NCBI GenBank assembly: GCA_017625275.1
Contig: JAGALI010000096.1
Location: 1 to 6,439, forward strand
Direction: 5' to 3'
DNA from: Clostridia bacterium
GTDB taxonomy: Bacteria > Bacillota > Clostridia > Oscillospirales > CAG-272
Length of the DNA stretch: 6,439 nucleotides
The notes below the pieces were generated by a model, which was not told the origin of the DNA, searched no databases, and worked only from the letters and a program-made list of their open reading frames with translations. Positions 6,003 to 6,439 of the stretch are shown one piece after another (the first letter of the stretch is position 1; each line of letters begins with the position of its first letter). The position numbers were made by a program, and so were the translations under genes.

Positions 6003-6037
6003 AAAGCACCTCTATAAAAGAATTTATTAACAAATAT

Positions 6038-6066
6038 ATTCTATCAAAAACAGAAACCCTTGTCAA
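6038..6066 (-). promoter_or_regulatory. Sigma-A promoter for the membrane-protein gene
   Basis: Minus strand TTGACA (6066-6061), 17-bp spacer, TAGAAT (6043-6038). The start would be near 6031, giving a leader of about 29 nt. The -35 box sits in a short palindrome CTTG-T-CAAG (6059-6067). Confidence 0.85.
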
Positions 6067-6092
6067 GTTTAATATAATAATTAAGTTTATTA

Positions 6093-6121
6093 TTGACAAA
6101 ATATAAAGCGCGTGCTAAAAT
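6093..6121 (+). promoter_or_regulatory. Sigma-A promoter for alaS
   Basis: TTGACA (6093-6098), 17-bp spacer, TAAAAT (6116-6121). The start would be near 6128, leaving a leader of about 41 nt. That is too short for a T-box element, so tRNA-dependent antitermination is unlikely if this is the only promoter. The two divergent -35 boxes here are 26 bp apart. Confidence 0.85.
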
Positions 6122-6168
6122 ATATACAAATTTTGATTTTTATAGCACCGAAAGGGGATTTTCATATT

Positions 6169-6439
6169 ATGAAATGGACATCACTTAATGATTTAAGAGA
6201 AAAATATCTCTCGTTTTTTGAGAGCAAGGGACACCTTCGTCTCCCTTCATTCTCGCTAGTGCCAAATAACGATAAGTCGCTTTTGCTTATCAACTCTGGT
6301 ATGGCGCCAATGAAGAAGTTCTTTACAGGAGAGGTTGTTCCACCAAGAAACAGAGTAACAACCTGCCAAAAGTGTATTCGTACGCCTGACCTTGAAAGGG
6401 TAGGACACACAGCTCGTCACGGCACATTCTTTGAAATGC
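6169..6439 (+). CDS. alaS: Alanine--tRNA ligase, N-terminal part (cut by window edge)
   Basis: AlaRS charges tRNA-Ala in two steps (alanyl-adenylate, then transfer to tRNA) in the cytoplasm. The first 90 residues are present, all from the class II aminoacylation domain. Family motifs seen: LREKYLSFFESKGHLRLPSF at 9-28, then LVPNNDKSLLLINSGMAPMK at 30-49 and FFTGE, and RVTTCQKCIRTPDLERVG at 62-79 leading into HTARHGTFFEM. The TCQKCIRTPD form, which lacks the longer insertion seen in proteobacterial enzymes, resembles clostridial AlaRS. The ATG at 6169 follows AAAGGGG (6151-6157) with an 11-nt gap, rather wide but the only purine-rich site. The gene is open at the window edge; nothing suggests it is broken. 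Confidence 0.96.
   Translation, partial: MKWTSLNDLREKYLSFFESKGHLRLPSFSLVPNNDKSLLLINSGMAPMKKFFTGEVVPPRNRVTTCQKCIRTPDLERVGHTARHGTFFEM

Noticed and set aside
1..6439. CRISPR array, insertion sequence, integrase or tRNA gene
   Set aside because: No regularly spaced direct repeats, transposase-like frames, terminal inverted repeats or cloverleaf sequences were found; the only repeats are protein-coding ones and promoter elements.

Overview
This window looks like a chromosomal segment of a low-to-moderate GC, Gram-positive-type anaerobe, most likely a gut member of the Clostridia. The evidence is AT-rich intergenic DNA with near-consensus sigma-A promoters, AAGGAG/GAGGTG ribosome binding sites, an alanyl-tRNA synthetase start of the clostridial type, and a large secreted protein built from InlB-like, leucine-rich (BspA-type) and Cys-x9-Cys-x2-Cys repeats. 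That repertoire is typical of gut Firmicutes. Genus cannot be set from the sequence alone.

Layout. (1) 1-319, minus: the 5' end of queA (tRNA queuosine synthesis), running off the left edge. (2) 426-1313, plus: complete dapA (lysine/diaminopimelate synthesis), divergent from queA. (3) A bidirectional terminator at 1315-1343 separates dapA from the converging gene. (4) 1346-4528, minus: a 1060-residue secreted, membrane-anchored modular surface protein, which fills half of the window. (5) 4529-4810: a divergent promoter region with two sigma-A promoters whose -35 regions are the arms of a perfect 12-bp inverted repeat. (6) 4811-5353, plus: a small cytoplasmic protein with a bacterial PH-like domain and a C-terminal SHOCT-like helix pair. 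(7) A second bidirectional terminator at 5365-5389. (8) 5433-6002, minus: a multi-pass membrane protein of unknown function. (9) 6003-6168: another divergent promoter pair. (10) 6169-6439, plus: the first 90 codons of alaS, running off the right edge.

All genes appear to be single-gene transcription units: neighbours alternate in strand, four strong promoters are visible (all with 17-bp spacers), and both convergent junctions carry a hairpin. There is no operon, mobile element, CRISPR array, rRNA or tRNA. queA, dapA and alaS are housekeeping genes. The accessory content is the surface protein, the PH-SHOCT protein and the membrane protein. I see no direct functional link between them except that the surface-protein and PH-SHOCT genes share the divergent regulatory region. 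I do not see a clear new multi-gene system. The most unusual items are the architecture and cysteine-triad repeats of the surface protein and the symmetrical divergent promoter element.
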